From assembly GCF_900129135.1 (NCBI RefSeq), contig NZ_FQVI01000008.1:62001-126000 (forward strand): a DNA stretch of 64,000 nucleotides, in the 5' to 3' direction. The notes below the pieces were generated by a model, which saw only the letters and a program-made list of their open reading frames with translations, was not told the DNA's origin and searched no databases. This document shows, piece after piece, positions 7,821 to 16,090 of this stretch; within the stretch, counting starts at the first letter, position 1; every line of letters begins with the position of its first letter. The position numbers and the translations under genes are program-made. The DNA is from Lactonifactor longoviformis DSM 17459 (GTDB lineage Bacteria > Bacillota > Clostridia > Lachnospirales > Lachnospiraceae).

Positions 7821-9906
7821 TCACGCCCTCCTTCCGTTTGGGGAACTCCAGCTTGAAGCGGACATACTTCTCGCCGGTATCGTCCAGCACCACCACCGCG
7901 TCATAAGTGGCACCCTTCTTTTCAGACCACATTCCCTTGACGGAGGTGCGGCCCTTTTTCAGCAGGTCGCCGGCCATCTTTTTTGTCAACTCCTTTTTGC
8001 GGGAGGTCCAGAAACGGTCGTCCTTCCACAATACAAACTGGCAGGAGCGGTCGGAGCAGTAAAAATTCTTCTTTCCCTCGTAGACCGGCTTGCCGCAGTG
8101 GGGGCAGAGGCCCACGGCCTCCCGCTCCGGGGCGAACAGCTTTTGTCCCTCCTCGGAGATATGGGAATAGGTTTTCACCAGCTCCCGCGCCATGTCAGAG
8201 ATCCCCGCCATGAAAGCGGCGGGGTCGCCCTCGCCCCTGGCGATGGCGGTCAGCTTCTGTTCCCACTCCGCCGTGAGCATGGGAGAGGTCAGCGTATCCG
8301 GCAGGACGGTGACCAGGTTGATCCCCGCCTTGGTGGGGATGAGGCTTTTGCCTTTGCGCTCCACAAAACCGGCTGCCACCAGCTTTTCCAGGATCGCCGC
8401 CCTGGTGGCCGGGGTGCCCAGACCCTTGCGCTCGGCGTCCTCCGGCATCTCCTCTTTCCCGGCGGTCTCCATCGCCGCCAGGAGGGTGTCCTCCGTGTAG
8501 GCCTTGGGCGGGGCGGTGAAGTGTTCGGTGACAGAGGCATCCACCTGGTCAAAGGTCTGGCCTTCGGTAAAATCCGGCAGGGCGGCGGGATCCGCCTCGT
8601 CCTCCGGCTGCTCCTTCAGGGAAGCGCGGAAAATGTGGTCGATCTCACGCCAGCCCTCGGAGAGGATGCGCCGCCCCTTAGCGGTGAAGGTCTGCCCGCC
8701 GCAGGTAAAGGTTGCCGTCACCGCCTCGTACACATAGGGCTCCGCAACCGCGCACAGCAGCTCCCGGCACACCAGCAGAAGGATATTGCGCTCGCCCACG
8801 GGCAGTTCGGATAGACTGGCCTTCTCCAGCTCCAGGGTAGGGATGATGGCGTGGTGGTCGGACACCTTCTTGTCATTCACCAGCAAAGTCACATCCGGGA
8901 AGAACTCCTTGCATCCATCAAAGGACGGCACCTTCGCCGCCAGGTGGAGGACCGCCGAAGCGGACTCCGCCATGTCGGCAGTCAGATACCGGCTGTCCGT
9001 CCGGGGATAGGTCAGTAGCTTCTTCTCGTAGAGGGATTGCGCGTAGTCCAGCGTCTGCTTGGCCGTGTAGCCGAAGATGCGGTTAGCCTCCCGCTGGAGG
9101 GTGGTCAGGTCGTAGAGCCTGGGCGGCGCTTCTTTCTTCTGCTCACGGGTGACGGAAGCGCAGACCGCCTCCGCGCCGGCACAGGCCGCCCGCAGGGTCT
9201 CCGCCTCCTCCGGGGCGGCGATCTTCTCCGACACCGCCTCGGCCCCGCCCAGGGTCAGGCGCACATGGTGGTACTTCTCTTTGCGGAACATTGTGATTTT
9301 GCTGTCCCGGTCCACCAGCATGGCAAGGGTGGGCGTCTGGACACGCCCCACATTCAGGGTGCGGTGGTATAACACCGAAAATAATCTTGTGGCGTTGATC
9401 CCGATGAGCCAGTCCGCTTTCTGGCGGCAGAGGGCAGACTGATACAGCGGGTCATACTCCGCGCCGGGGCGCAGGCCGGCAAAGCCCTCCCGGATGGCCG
9501 CGTCCTCCATGGAGGAGATCCACAGGCGGGAGAAGGGCTTCCGGCAGCCCGCCATCTCATAGACCAGCCGGAAGATGAGCTCGCCCTCCCGCCCGGCGTC
9601 GCAGGCGTTGACCAGCTCCGTCACATCCGGGCGCTCCATGAGGCGCTTCAAATTCTGGAAGGCGTCCTCTTTGCCCTTCGCCAGCACATAACGGAAGGGC
9701 TCCGGCAGGATGGGAAGGTCGTCATACTTCCACTTCTTATAGGCGGGGTCATACCCGGCCGCGTCCATCGGGGACACCAGATGCCCCACGCACCAGGAAA
9801 CGATGAGCCCATTTCCTTCAAAACAGCTATCGGCCCTGGATGTGACACCCAGGGCCGACGCGATGGATTTTGCAACACTCGGTTTCTCACAGATCACCAG
9901 CTTCAT
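7810..9906 (-). CDS. topB: DNA topoisomerase III of ICE-1
   Basis: A 698-aa type IA topoisomerase, typical of Tn1549-like ICEs, that would relax or decatenate transferred DNA. It begins with the TOPRIM motif MKLVICEKPSVAKSIASALG; the acidic DxxxE-type residues lie in NACDAGREGELIF (about 100). The catalytic tyrosine is in LTYPRTDSRYL (about 305). A C-terminal zinc ribbon, CPHCGKPVYEGKKNFYCSD (about 610), and a further C-terminal repeat follow. It starts 4 bp inside the end of the DUF4366 gene (ATGA overlap). Its homologue in ICE-2 is at 59474. Confidence 0.93.
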   Translation of the reverse strand: MKLVICEKPSVAKSIASALGVTSRADSCFEGNGLIVSWCVGHLVSPMDAAGYDPAYKKWKYDDLPILPEPFRYVLAKGKEDAFQNLKRLMERPDVTELVNACDAGREGELIFRLVYEMAGCRKPFSRLWISSMEDAAIREGFAGLRPGAEYDPLYQSALCRQKADWLIGINATRLFSVLYHRTLNVGRVQTPTLAMLVDRDSKITMFRKEKYHHVRLTLGGAEAVSEKIAAPEEAETLRAACAGAEAVCASVTREQKKEAPPRLYDLTTLQREANRIFGYTAKQTLDYAQSLYEKKLLTYPRTDSRYLTADMAESASAVLHLAAKVPSFDGCKEFFPDVTLLVNDKKVSDHHAIIPTLELEKASLSELPVGERNILLLVCRELLCAVAEPYVYEAVTATFTCGGQTFTAKGRRILSEGWREIDHIFRASLKEQPEDEADPAALPDFTEGQTFDQVDASVTEHFTAPPKAYTEDTLLAAMETAGKEEMPEDAERKGLGTPATRAAILEKLVAAGFVERKGKSLIPTKAGINLVTVLPDTLTSPMLTAEWEQKLTAIARGEGDPAAFMAGISDMARELVKTYSHISEEGQKLFAPEREAVGLCPHCGKPVYEGKKNFYCSDRSCQFVLWKDDRFWTSRKKELTKKMAGDLLKKGRTSVKGMWSEKKGATYDAVVVLDDTGEKYVRFKLEFPKRKEGVNGR

Positions 9907-11081
9907 TTCGTATCCTCCGTTTCTTCCTCCTGTTCAGGTTCGTCCTCGTTGATATACTCCTCCTCATCGGCAAAATCATAGTCGTCCGGGTCCGCGCTGG
10001 CCTTGGTCGCCTGCTTGGGACGGATGAACTTGATGTAGGCGAAGGCTCCGCCGCCGCCCAGCACCACCAGCACCAGGACCAGCGCCAGGGCGCCCATGCC
10101 CCCGGACTTCTCCTCCTCCGGCTCCGGTTCGGGTTCAACCTCCGGCTCCGCGCCGGCGCACTCGGCCATATTCACCGCGCACACCTCGCAGGAAGTGTTC
10201 ACCGCCCCGGCCTGGCATTTCTCCGTACAGGTGCAGACCGCCGGTGCCTCCTGGACCTCGCCATCCTCCATCAGTGCCAGGAGGTCCGCCTCGTCCACCT
10301 GGTTCAGGAAGTGGACGGTCTGCGCCCCCTCGTCATCCCGGTCGATGATGAGATAGAACACATTTCCGCCCTTTGTCTCCACCGTGATGAACTGTTTGCC
10401 GGAGGATGCGCCGCCCAGGTCGTCAATGAGGGACAGGTTCCCATCCGGGGTGAGAGCGGTCCCTCCGCCCCCGGAGAGGCCGGAGGCGAACAACTCCATC
10501 AGGGCGGAGAGGTCCGTCTCGTCCAGGGAGAGGGAGAAGCTGCCCGTGTCCGTGATGGTCAGGTAGTCGGAATGGACATAGCCCTCCCGCTCCGGCAGAA
10601 GCACTTTGACCCATTCGCCCTCGGTGCCGATGACCTCCACCTGCGCCCCATCGGGAAGCTGGGTGAAGGCGTCGTTGTCCAGCCCCGCGCCGGTGCGGAC
10701 ATTCAGGTTGCCGCCGCAGGTGGTCACGGTGCCGGTCTGATGGGTTTCCCATTTCTCCGTGTCAGGGGTGAACAGGATACCGTCCTCGGTGACAGTCACA
10801 GTCCCCAGACCGCCCATCAGTTCGGTGATCTGGTCCAGGGTGTCCCCGTCAACCTCCGTGTTATTGTCCGCGCTATCATCGCCGGCGGGATCTTCCTCAT
10901 CGGTGACAGTGACCTCCGGGGCCTCGGCGTCCTCCGCAGGGTCCGCCTCCGTCCCGGCCGTTTCGGTGTAGTAGGGTTCGCCCTCCCCGCCGCCGGCGAA
11001 AGCGGGGACAGCAAAGGCCGTGGCACAGAGCGCCACGGCCAGGGCCGCCGTAAACAGGCGGATGATCTTCTTATTCTTCAT
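9903..11081 (-). CDS. DUF4366 (CD1107-type) secreted membrane protein with an SH3b insertion
   Basis: A 392-aa protein with a signal peptide (KNKKIIRLFTAALAVALCAT), an acidic linker and a bacterial SH3-like domain around residues 115-180 (NLNVRTGAGLDNDAFTQLPD). The DUF4366 core follows (FITVETKGGNVFYLIIDRDD, VHFLNQVDEADLLALMEDG), then a Cys-rich patch (CTCTEKCQAG, CEVCAVNM), a C-terminal membrane segment and an acidic tail. It is presumably displayed outside the cell as part of the mating apparatus. The ICE-2 homologue at 58572 lacks the SH3 part. The start overlaps DUF4315 by 11 bp. Confidence 0.83.
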   Translation of the reverse strand: MKNKKIIRLFTAALAVALCATAFAVPAFAGGGEGEPYYTETAGTEADPAEDAEAPEVTVTDEEDPAGDDSADNNTEVDGDTLDQITELMGGLGTVTVTEDGILFTPDTEKWETHQTGTVTTCGGNLNVRTGAGLDNDAFTQLPDGAQVEVIGTEGEWVKVLLPEREGYVHSDYLTITDTGSFSLSLDETDLSALMELFASGLSGGGGTALTPDGNLSLIDDLGGASSGKQFITVETKGGNVFYLIIDRDDEGAQTVHFLNQVDEADLLALMEDGEVQEAPAVCTCTEKCQAGAVNTSCEVCAVNMAECAGAEPEVEPEPEPEEEKSGGMGALALVLVLVVLGGGGAFAYIKFIRPKQATKASADPDDYDFADEEEYINEDEPEQEEETEDTK

Positions 11082-11352
11082 ACTCGGTATCCTCCATCTC
11101 ATTCTCGCCGGGGTCCGCCGCGGCCTCCGCCTCCATCATGCCCTCCGGCAGGGTGATGAGGCCGCTGGCGTAGGCCTTCAAGAAGGCCGTCAGCTCCCGG
11201 TTGTCCATCTTTACCGCCTTGACCATGCGGACGATCTCCAGGTTTTCCTCCTCGGTGAGCTGGGCCTCCAGGGTGCGGAGGCGCTTCTGCTGCTCGGAGA
11301 TCTTCTCTTTGGTCTTTTCAATATCACGGCGGATCTTCTCAACAGTTGCCAT
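11071..11352 (-). CDS. DUF4315 family ICE protein
   Basis: A 93-aa protein: a coiled-coil N-terminal half (MATVEKIRRDIEKTKEKISE, RLRTLEAQLTEEENLEIVRM) and an acidic C-terminal tail. It is a small conserved component of CD1107-type ICEs, always upstream of DUF4366; its molecular role is unknown. The start was chosen at MATVEKI because GAAAGGAG precedes it. The same pair of genes occurs in ICE-2 at 58301 and 58572. Confidence 0.8.
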   Translation of the reverse strand: MATVEKIRRDIEKTKEKISEQQKRLRTLEAQLTEEENLEIVRMVKAVKMDNRELTAFLKAYASGLITLPEGMMEAEAAADPGENEMEDTEYEE

Positions 11353-12112
11353 GTGTGCAAAACTCCTTTCCAAATCGTTCTTTCCATGAGTAGTTCCGGC
11401 CCAGGCCTTGGACCGTTTTCAAATTGGGGCGGGCGTTGTCCTCCAGAGCGATGGCCCTTCGGAACAGGTCGGGGTGGTGATCCCGCAGGTGGATGATCTC
11501 CTCTGCCCTCATGCTGGGACAGAAAAAGCAGGAGGACTTGCCGGGTTGGGGAAGCCCCGCATCTTCAATGGCCTGCATACACGCCGCCCGGTCCCATCCC
11601 CATTCCATCAGGGGATACCACTTGCTGTACTTGGGGTCTGCCAGGTCGCCCAGCAGCACCTTGTCGCTGCGGTAGCCCTCGCCGGCATCGTAGCCGATGA
11701 ACTTCACCACCCGCTTGCCCGCTGCCCATGCCTTTTGGCAGGGCAAATAGTGATTGCAGAACTTTTCCTGCGGCCCGATCTTGTGTTTCAGGGAACACCG
11801 CTTGAAGCCGTAGGCGATGGAGGGCAGGGTGCCGCTCTGCAAACACTCCTGCTCCAGGGTCAGCCGCTTGCCGTCCCGCGTGGTCTTGTAGACTCTGGTG
11901 ATGGGCGGCATCCCGTGGTCCTTCAGCCATCGGTCCATGACGTCCAGGTAGGCGTAGGTGTGGGGATGCTCCGCCCCCGTATCCGCAAAGAGGATCAGGT
12001 CCACCGGGATACGGTGCTGGTGCAGCCCGATCAGAAGGGCGGTGCTGTTGGCGCCGCCCCCATAGGAAACCATATTGATGTGTGTTTCACCTCCCGTTCC
12101 ATTCTTTTTCAT
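11339..12112 (-). CDS. PAPS-reductase/PP-loop ATPase family protein
   Basis: A 257-aa protein with the PP-loop SYGGGANSTALLIGL (about residues 15-30), which binds and adenylates or activates a substrate with ATP. It also has conserved LILFADTGAEHPHTYAYLD, typical of phosphoadenosine-phosphosulfate-reductase folds (also found in DndC). Cysteines at KRCSLKHKIGP, FCNHYLPC, SSCFFCPSMRAEEI and the C-terminal CTHGNC could hold metal or Fe-S. The annotated ATG lies inside the preceding gene; a GGGAGGTG site suggests initiation nearer the MVSYGGG methionine (12073). Its position beside XF1762 and DNA methylases suggests DNA or nucleotide modification rather than sulfur assimilation (inference). Confidence 0.72.
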   Translation of the reverse strand: MKKNGTGGETHINMVSYGGGANSTALLIGLHQHRIPVDLILFADTGAEHPHTYAYLDVMDRWLKDHGMPPITRVYKTTRDGKRLTLEQECLQSGTLPSIAYGFKRCSLKHKIGPQEKFCNHYLPCQKAWAAGKRVVKFIGYDAGEGYRSDKVLLGDLADPKYSKWYPLMEWGWDRAACMQAIEDAGLPQPGKSSCFFCPSMRAEEIIHLRDHHPDLFRRAIALEDNARPNLKTVQGLGRNYSWKERFGKEFCTHGNC

Positions 12113-12536
12113 ATCGGTATTTCATTTGTGCGGGATACAGAGGTTCAGAAGGGCGGCGTTTTCCGGTCCACATTTTGCCTCCGGCCAGGCCGGCGCATTT
12201 CCAGCCCGCCGCCCGGAGGCTTACGCCATTCTCCGTATCCAAAATGTAAGTGATGATTTTTCGGTATCCCATGGTCCTAGCTGCCCGCGCCGCCGCGCCG
12301 TAGAGGAAACTGCAAGCATTTTGCGTCCCATCCGTACACAGCCGGTTGACTTCCAGGGTCAGCCCATCATCCAAATACCGGCTGACAGGCCGCCCCACGA
12401 TAGCGACGCCTGCAAGGCGCCCATCCACCATACAGCCCAGGGAGAACTTGTGCCCCCGCACTGGCTTATGGTGGCGGTGGTGCTCTGCGACAAAAGCGTT
12501 GGCCTCGGCCAGGGATACCGGACATAAAGATAGCAT
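12087..12536 (-). CDS. XF1762-like (GNAT-fold-like) protein
   Basis: A 149-aa protein: MLSLCPVSLAEANAFVAEHH, GHKFSLGCMVDGRLAGVAIV, LDDGLTLEVNRLCTDGTQNA, then an AARAARTMGYRKIITYI helix. From memory this matches the XF1762 family of phage and ICE proteins, which resembles GNAT acyltransferases. The function is unproven. The start was chosen at the ATG 7 nt behind GGGAGGTG. It directly precedes the PAPS-reductase-like gene, overlapping it, and the two often travel together. Confidence 0.68.
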   Translation of the reverse strand: MLSLCPVSLAEANAFVAEHHRHHKPVRGHKFSLGCMVDGRLAGVAIVGRPVSRYLDDGLTLEVNRLCTDGTQNACSFLYGAAARAARTMGYRKIITYILDTENGVSLRAAGWKCAGLAGGKMWTGKRRPSEPLYPAQMKYRYEKEWNGR

Positions 12537-12549
12537 GGAACACCTCCCA

Positions 12550-14448
12550 TCAGTTGTACGGCGGCCGGCCGTAGGCATAGAAATGGGATTGCCAGTAGCT
12601 GGTGTTCAAATTGGTGTAGGAAATCGGATCTCCACAGTGCAGCATCATATTATCGCCCACATAAATGCCCACATGGGAAACGCCTGGGGTGTCGTAGGTC
12701 CCCACGAAAAACACCAGGTCGCCCGGCTGGGGATCGGATACCGGGGTGGAGATATTGTAGAGCCCCTGGGCGCCCAGCCGCCCGGTGTTGCACAGACCGG
12801 TGCTGGTCAGCACATAGCTGACGAAGCCGGAACAGTCGAAGGAGGTCTCCGGGCTGGAACCGCCCCACACATAGGGATAGCCTAGGTATTTTTCCGCCTC
12901 GGTGATAAGGGTGGCAAAGCGTTCATCCGTCAGGTACTCGGCGGGGATGTCCCAGGCCGTGGGCGGGTTCTCGATGTACTTGCCCACATACCCGGAGGAC
13001 GGGAACAGGTCCGGCCGGTTGCCCAGGGTGGACATATACACGGCGTACATGGAGAGCTGGTCCTCGCCCATGATATAGACCGGCACATGGGAGAGGTCGA
13101 AATTCTCCAGCGTGACGGTACAGATGTACCAGGTGTAGGGAACCTCCACCTCGTACTCGTTGCCCTCGCTGTCCGTTCTCGTTTCCGTCCGATACCTTGT
13201 TTCGGTGGTCACGGTCTCGGTAAGGATGTACTGCTTGTCAAAGAGCATTTCCAGATCCCCTTGTACCTCGTCCAGGGTGAACACACCCTCATGGAGGGCG
13301 GACAGGATGGACAGCAGCACATAGGGGTCATGCTCGATCTCGTCCAGGTCAAAGTGATATTCATCATAGTCGTGGGTGCTCTCATAGGTGTCCAGGTACT
13401 CTTGCAGCTCCGCCTCCATCCCGCAGTAGGCGGCCTCGGCCCCGGTCAGGTCCGCGTCCTCCGAAAGATAGGAGGAGGCCACCAGGCCGGAAGTCCCGCC
13501 CCCGAACATGGAGGTGCAGGACTGCATCAGCCCCATGATGAGCATGAGCATCAGCCCGATCCCGCCCACGATGAGAAGGGTGTGCTTGTTCTTCGTGACA
13601 AAGCCGCCCAGCTTCTGAGCCACGGTCCCGCCGCCCTTCTTCGCCGCGGAAGCGGCGGTCTGGGATGCCTTTCCCGCAGCCTGGGTCGCGCCGGTCCCTG
13701 CCCGATGTGCGGCGGCATACTGCTTTTGCAGCCGTTTCTTCTGCCAAAGGCGGGAGATGGGATTGCTGGACGCAAGCTGGGGGTTCTCCATGACGGACTT
13801 CTGCCAATAGAAATCCGCGTTGACCTTTGCCGCCGCCTGCTCCGCTTTTGTTACATCCCGCCAGGGTTTCAGCTTGCGATCCGCACGCGCCTGGTGGAAG
13901 CGGCGGCCGCCATAGCCCACGGCCTTCTCAATCTGCCGTTCTCCCAGGTGGCCGGCCTGAACACCGGAATTCTCGCCCTCCACCTTGCTCACCTCGCCGT
14001 GGAGGGTAGACCGTATTTCCTGCACCGGCCGGGATAAGGGGTTGCCATGCTCCTTGCCAGGGGGCTTCACGGGGACGGCGGCCTTTGCCGCGTCCAGCTT
14101 ATCCACCGCCTTGTCGGACTTGCGGATGGGCTTTTTCAGCTCCGGCGCCGCCCGGTCTGCCTCCGAAAACTGCAAACGGGAGGAAGGGCGGTTCCTGGCC
14201 GCCTCACCCTCCCGGAAGGTATCGCGCCGCTTTCGCCGCGCCTTTTTCGCCTGGCGCCGTTCCACATGGCCCGCTGCCTCATCCATTGCCCGGCCCACCG
14301 TTCCCGCCGCCTCATGGTCGGGAGAATAGTCCTGCTCCGGGGGACGGTCCGAGATATGGGTGGCCTCGCCGGTCACCAGGTTTACCGAGATGGCCCCGTC
14401 ATGGGTCATCTTCTGGGCCTCCTTCTCGGAGAATTTCCATTCCTGCAT
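12550..14448 (-). CDS. CD1107-type conjugation protein with NlpC/P60 peptidoglycan hydrolase
   Basis: A 632-aa protein that would open the cell wall for the mating channel. The N-terminal cytoplasmic part is basic (conserved MTHDGAISVNLVTGEATHIS, then KKARRKRRD-type segments). One membrane span lies near residue 295 (TLLIVGGIGLMLMLIMGL). The extracellular part has a conserved region (STHDYDEYHFDLDEIEHDPY). The C-terminus is an NlpC/P60 domain with the catalytic Cys in FDCSGF (about 536) and His in SHVGIYVG. ICE-2 has the same front half but a CHAP domain at the end. A strong SD, GGAGGAGGTG, precedes the ATG. Confidence 0.88.
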   Translation of the reverse strand: MQEWKFSEKEAQKMTHDGAISVNLVTGEATHISDRPPEQDYSPDHEAAGTVGRAMDEAAGHVERRQAKKARRKRRDTFREGEAARNRPSSRLQFSEADRAAPELKKPIRKSDKAVDKLDAAKAAVPVKPPGKEHGNPLSRPVQEIRSTLHGEVSKVEGENSGVQAGHLGERQIEKAVGYGGRRFHQARADRKLKPWRDVTKAEQAAAKVNADFYWQKSVMENPQLASSNPISRLWQKKRLQKQYAAAHRAGTGATQAAGKASQTAASAAKKGGGTVAQKLGGFVTKNKHTLLIVGGIGLMLMLIMGLMQSCTSMFGGGTSGLVASSYLSEDADLTGAEAAYCGMEAELQEYLDTYESTHDYDEYHFDLDEIEHDPYVLLSILSALHEGVFTLDEVQGDLEMLFDKQYILTETVTTETRYRTETRTDSEGNEYEVEVPYTWYICTVTLENFDLSHVPVYIMGEDQLSMYAVYMSTLGNRPDLFPSSGYVGKYIENPPTAWDIPAEYLTDERFATLITEAEKYLGYPYVWGGSSPETSFDCSGFVSYVLTSTGLCNTGRLGAQGLYNISTPVSDPQPGDLVFFVGTYDTPGVSHVGIYVGDNMMLHCGDPISYTNLNTSYWQSHFYAYGRPPYN

Positions 14449-15465
14449 TTATCCGTCACCTCCTCCATAGGGGCAAATGTCCACACAAGCCCCGGTCTCA
14501 ATCGCCGCGATATAGTGAAAAATAGGATAAGCCTGGGGCGGGCAGACCGCGTTGCCCAGGGTTTTCAGCCGCAGGGCCCGGTCCTTCGTGTCCTCGGTTA
14601 TGCGGGGGACGCCCTCTGGCTCGGCGGCCCAGAGGATACGGCCGTCCATCCTTTCGGGAAGCCCATGAGCCATTCCACCCAATCGGGGTTCAGGGCCGCC
14701 TTCTCCGACAGGGGCTGCTCCTGGTGGATCACCTGGGCCGAAAGGTTGCTGGACGGGGACTTGCCTCGAAAGGCCGTGGGTTTTAAGGTGGAGCGGTAGC
14801 CCTCTGACGCCGCCGGCGTCAGGTAGAACACCGCCGCCGAAAGGCTCAGGCTCCAGATGCTCCCGTCCCTGTTCCGCTTGCGGAAGATCCCATTGTCCGA
14901 CAGGAACACATCCAGGTTTGCCGCGTCCCTGCAGGTGGATTTGTCGGAGGCAAGGGGCGTGGGAAACATCAGCCGCGACGATAAAAGTTCGCTGGCGCTC
15001 ATGCCACGCGCCGACGCCGCAAGCCGGAAATACGAATGGGAGAACAGCGTATCCCGCTTTTGCCAGGTCAAAAATCGTTTTGTCGAGCCCCATATTGATG
15101 AAGCCAGCAACATTTTCCCCAAGCACCCAACGGGGCCGCAGTTCGGCAATAACGCGGCACATTTCCGGCCACAGGTAGCGTTCATCCGCAAAACCCCGCC
15201 GCTTTCCAGCGGTGGAGAAGGGCTGACAGGGGAAGCCGCCGGAGATGATGGTGACTGTTTCAAGTCCTGTTTTCTCAAAAAACGCCTCCTTCGTAAATGT
15301 GGTGATGTCCCGGAACTTCGGCACATCCGGCCAGTGCCGCTCCAGGACGGAATAGGGGTAGTCCGCCCATTCACACTGGCAGACGGTCTCGAACCCGGCC
15401 GCCTCCGCCGCCAGGTCCAGGCCGCCGATGCCGGAGAACAGGCTTACATGGGTCAGTCGCTCCAT
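14449..15465 (-). CDS. C5 cytosine DNA methyltransferase, apparently with a frame-shifted target-recognition region
   Basis: A 338-aa frame with the catalytic C5-methylase motifs: motif I VSLFSGIGGLDLAAEAAG, motif IV GGFPCQPFS with the catalytic Cys (about 79), motif VI GENVAG, motif VIII HERQRTFIVAA and a C-terminal motif X-like LKTLGNAV. Between about 14985 and 14640 this frame reads unlikely Gly/Pro-rich sequence. The +1 frame reads family-like sequence there: MFPTPLASDKSTC, SIWSLSLSAAVFYLTP, LNPDWVEWLMGFPKGW. Two compensating indels, real or from sequencing, would explain it. As written the enzyme should not recognise its target. It sits between the unknown 15453 gene and the hydrolase. 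Confidence 0.75.
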   Translation of the reverse strand: MERLTHVSLFSGIGGLDLAAEAAGFETVCQCEWADYPYSVLERHWPDVPKFRDITTFTKEAFFEKTGLETVTIISGGFPCQPFSTAGKRRGFADERYLWPEMCRVIAELRPRWVLGENVAGFINMGLDKTIFDLAKAGYAVLPFVFPACGVGAWHERQRTFIVAADVSHAPCLRQIHLQGRGKPGCVPVGQWDLPQAEQGREHLEPEPFGGGVLPDAGGVRGLPLHLKTHGLSRQVPVQQPFGPGDPPGAAPVGEGGPEPRLGGMAHGLPERMDGRILWAAEPEGVPRITEDTKDRALRLKTLGNAVCPPQAYPIFHYIAAIETGACVDICPYGGGDG

Positions 15466-16088
15466 ACCTCGTCCCCTTCAAGGTCTCCCTCGTCCTGGGG
15501 CTCCTCCACATCCTCCAGGCGGACCAGGTTATGGCGGCGGATGATGGACTCCTCCAGGATGTCCTGGGCGGCGTTGCTGTCCTCCGGAAGGCCCAGGCTG
15601 CGGAAGAGCTTTTTCAGCACCTTCTCATAACCGCCGGCCTTTTTCTTCAGCCGGAGGAAGTCCTTCTCCGTCTCCGCTTCGGACAGGCGGCGGGCCAGCG
15701 AATAATAGAGGACGATCAGGTGATGGATGTCGCCCACCAGCAGGCGGAAGCCGCTGCCGGGGATGATGTACTCATCCAGATACTTTTTAGGCTTCGGTTC
15801 CTCTGCGGGGATCATCTCCACTTCGTCCAGTTCCTTCTCGATAAGGTCGTTCAGGTCTTTAGGGTCGCCGAACACCAGGTAGCGGCCGGGGATGCCCCAT
15901 CCCTGGAACTTCTCCTCGGCGATCTCGCCGTACCGCTTCGCCGTGTCCAGCACATGGAACACATCCTCCTCGTCCTTGATCCTGCCCGCCAGGAAGGCAA
16001 GCTGGTGGAGAAGGCCGTACAGATGGACCTCATCATTGATATGGTTCAGATAGGTCTTGCCGTCAATGATATACAGCTTATTTTTCAT
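15453..16088 (-). CDS. ICE accessory protein of unknown function
   Basis: A 211-aa mostly helical acidic protein: MKNKLYIIDGKTYLNHINDE, then LHQLAFLAGRIKDEEDVFHV, a central FGDPKDLNDLIEKELDEVE and an acidic tail. No catalytic motif is seen and the family is not recognised. The start was moved to the ATG 7 nt behind GGAGG; the ATG that overlaps the VirB4 stop is too close to the SD. It lies between virB4 and the C5 methylase, so it may be cargo linked to the methylase or a regulator of it (inference). Confidence 0.6.
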   Translation of the reverse strand: MKNKLYIIDGKTYLNHINDEVHLYGLLHQLAFLAGRIKDEEDVFHVLDTAKRYGEIAEEKFQGWGIPGRYLVFGDPKDLNDLIEKELDEVEMIPAEEPKPKKYLDEYIIPGSGFRLLVGDIHHLIVLYYSLARRLSEAETEKDFLRLKKKAGGYEKVLKKLFRSLGLPEDSNAAQDILEESIIRRHNLVRLEDVEEPQDEGDLEGDEVWSD

Positions 16089-16090
16089 AT

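Noticed and set aside
5958-11156. Long open frames on the plus strand opposite the ArdA, topB and DUF4366 genes
   Set aside because: They lie antisense to well-supported genes, translate into low-complexity or composition-driven sequence, lack ribosome binding sites, and are explained by high GC and rare stops in the antisense frame.
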